Of a stretch of 15,201 nt of DNA, positions 14,728 to 15,201 are shown in pieces (positions within the stretch are counted from its first letter, which is position 1; each line of letters opens with the position of its first letter). The position numbers and the translations under genes were made by a program. The notes below the pieces were generated by a model. It did no database searches, had not been told where the DNA came from, and was given only the letters and a program-made list of their open reading frames with translations. This stretch comes from an uncultured Clostridia bacterium (GTDB taxonomy: Bacteria; Bacillota_A; Clostridia; Oscillospirales; Oscillospiraceae), in assembly GCA_947307375.1 (NCBI GenBank), contig CAMZIX010000019.1, positions 1 through 15,201 of the forward strand, written 5' to 3'.

Positions 14728-15201
14728 TCAAACGGTCTCGACGACTTCTCCGACGAAGACCCAATGAGGCTGCCATTCGCCGTTTTCGTCCGGGGGATAG
14801 ACCTCGGGATGCGCCTTGTAATAGTCCCGGATCTCCGGGGTAAGTTCATTCCGGGAAAACTGGTGCTGGTAAAGCTTCCGGCAGAGGAAGCTGCGGCTCG
14901 CTTCCCGATATCCCACGCTGTCCCCGAGCCGGATCGGCGTCAGCCCGGCGGCGCTCACCTTATCCCCATCCCGCCCCGAGCGGGAGCCCATGATCGCCAG
15001 CGCCTTTCTGCAGCTCTCCGGGAAGAAGCACACGGTAAAGCAGTCATTCTTCATCAGGAACTCACGGGTATAGCGCGCCGGGTGCAGGAACACGGTGACG
15101 ACCGGCTTGTTCCACAGGCTGCCCAGGCAGCCCCAGCCGACGGTGCAGCCGTTGAAATGCTCCGGAGTCCCGGCCGTGACCAGGGCCCACTGCTTTTCGA
15201 A
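14728..15201 (-). CDS. Flavin reductase family protein, 5' end beyond window
   Basis: C-terminal 157 residues of a flavin reductase-like (FMN-binding split barrel) protein; the start lies past the right edge, with perhaps 20-30 residues missing. The frame is open to base 15201. Recognisable segments are WALVTAG, the CTVGWGCLGSLWNKP stretch, VTVFLHPARYT and the ALAIMGSRSGRDGDK loop, all in the positions usual for clostridial members of this family. These proteins bind FMN and reduce flavin with NAD(P)H or act as small flavoproteins. The CRKLY and GEVVETV segments match the family's C-terminal part. A terminator follows, so it belongs to a separate transcription unit and has no clear tie to the kinase operon. 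Confidence 0.88.
   Translation of the reverse strand, partial: FEKQWALVTAGTPEHFNGCTVGWGCLGSLWNKPVVTVFLHPARYTREFLMKNDCFTVCFFPESCRKALAIMGSRSGRDGDKVSAAGLTPIRLGDSVGYREASRSFLCRKLYQHQFSRNELTPEIRDYYKAHPEVYPPDENGEWQPHWVFVGEVVETV

Noticed and set aside
1..15201. CRISPR arrays, tRNA/rRNA genes, insertion sequences, attachment sites
   Set aside because: I saw no spaced direct repeats, no tRNA or rRNA segments, no transposase-like protein and no terminal inverted repeats with target duplications; no marked composition shift suggests an insertion edge.

Overview
The window is GC-rich DNA (roughly 60% by eye) packed with genes that all lie on the minus strand, so transcription runs from high to low coordinates. 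Strong AGGAGG-type ribosome binding sites, VanX/NHLP/SpoIIE/STAS families and short gene gaps point to a Gram-positive anaerobe, most likely a high-GC Clostridia (Oscillospirales-like) bacterium. This assignment is an inference from gene content; there is no rRNA or other marker gene in the window. The long plus-strand ORFs are antisense shadows.

Layout in order of transcription. (1) 15201-14728: the C-terminal part of a flavin reductase-like protein, followed by a strong hairpin terminator (14656-14700). (2) 14486-7863: an eight-gene operon behind a promoter with a perfect TTGACA -35 box. It encodes a small zinc-ribbon protein, a vWA protein, a PP2C phosphatase, a Ser/Thr-kinase-like protein, a DUF805 membrane protein with a C-terminal zinc ribbon, a membrane-tethered trypsin-like protease with a long proline-rich tail, and two zinc-ribbon membrane proteins. 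The vWA/PP2C/kinase core resembles the 'TerY-P' triads described in bacterial stress systems. A hairpin terminator closes the operon at 7778-7820. (3) 7590-1: a second operon behind its own putative promoter. It encodes a STAS anti-sigma antagonist, a dCache-HAMP-SpoIIE membrane phosphatase, a VanX-type D-Ala-D-Ala dipeptidase, a very short HlyD-like protein, a C39-peptidase ABC exporter and a second NHLP-type ABC exporter that runs off the left edge.

How the parts may work together (inference). Operon 2 looks like an envelope-signalling module: the kinase and PP2C set phosphorylation of cytoplasmic tails and zinc ribbons, while protease and sensor domains sit outside the membrane. Three of its proteins share a short motif of the form (F/W)-x-(I/T)-P-(T/A)-D-(F/L) in their tails; in two of them it is the exact C-terminus. 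Operon 3 looks like a RiPP (NHLP leader) export system under partner-switching control. An extracytoplasmic amino-acid-type dCache sensor would drive SpoIIE-mediated dephosphorylation of the STAS protein. No precursor peptide and no RsbW/SpoIIAB-like kinase lie in the window.
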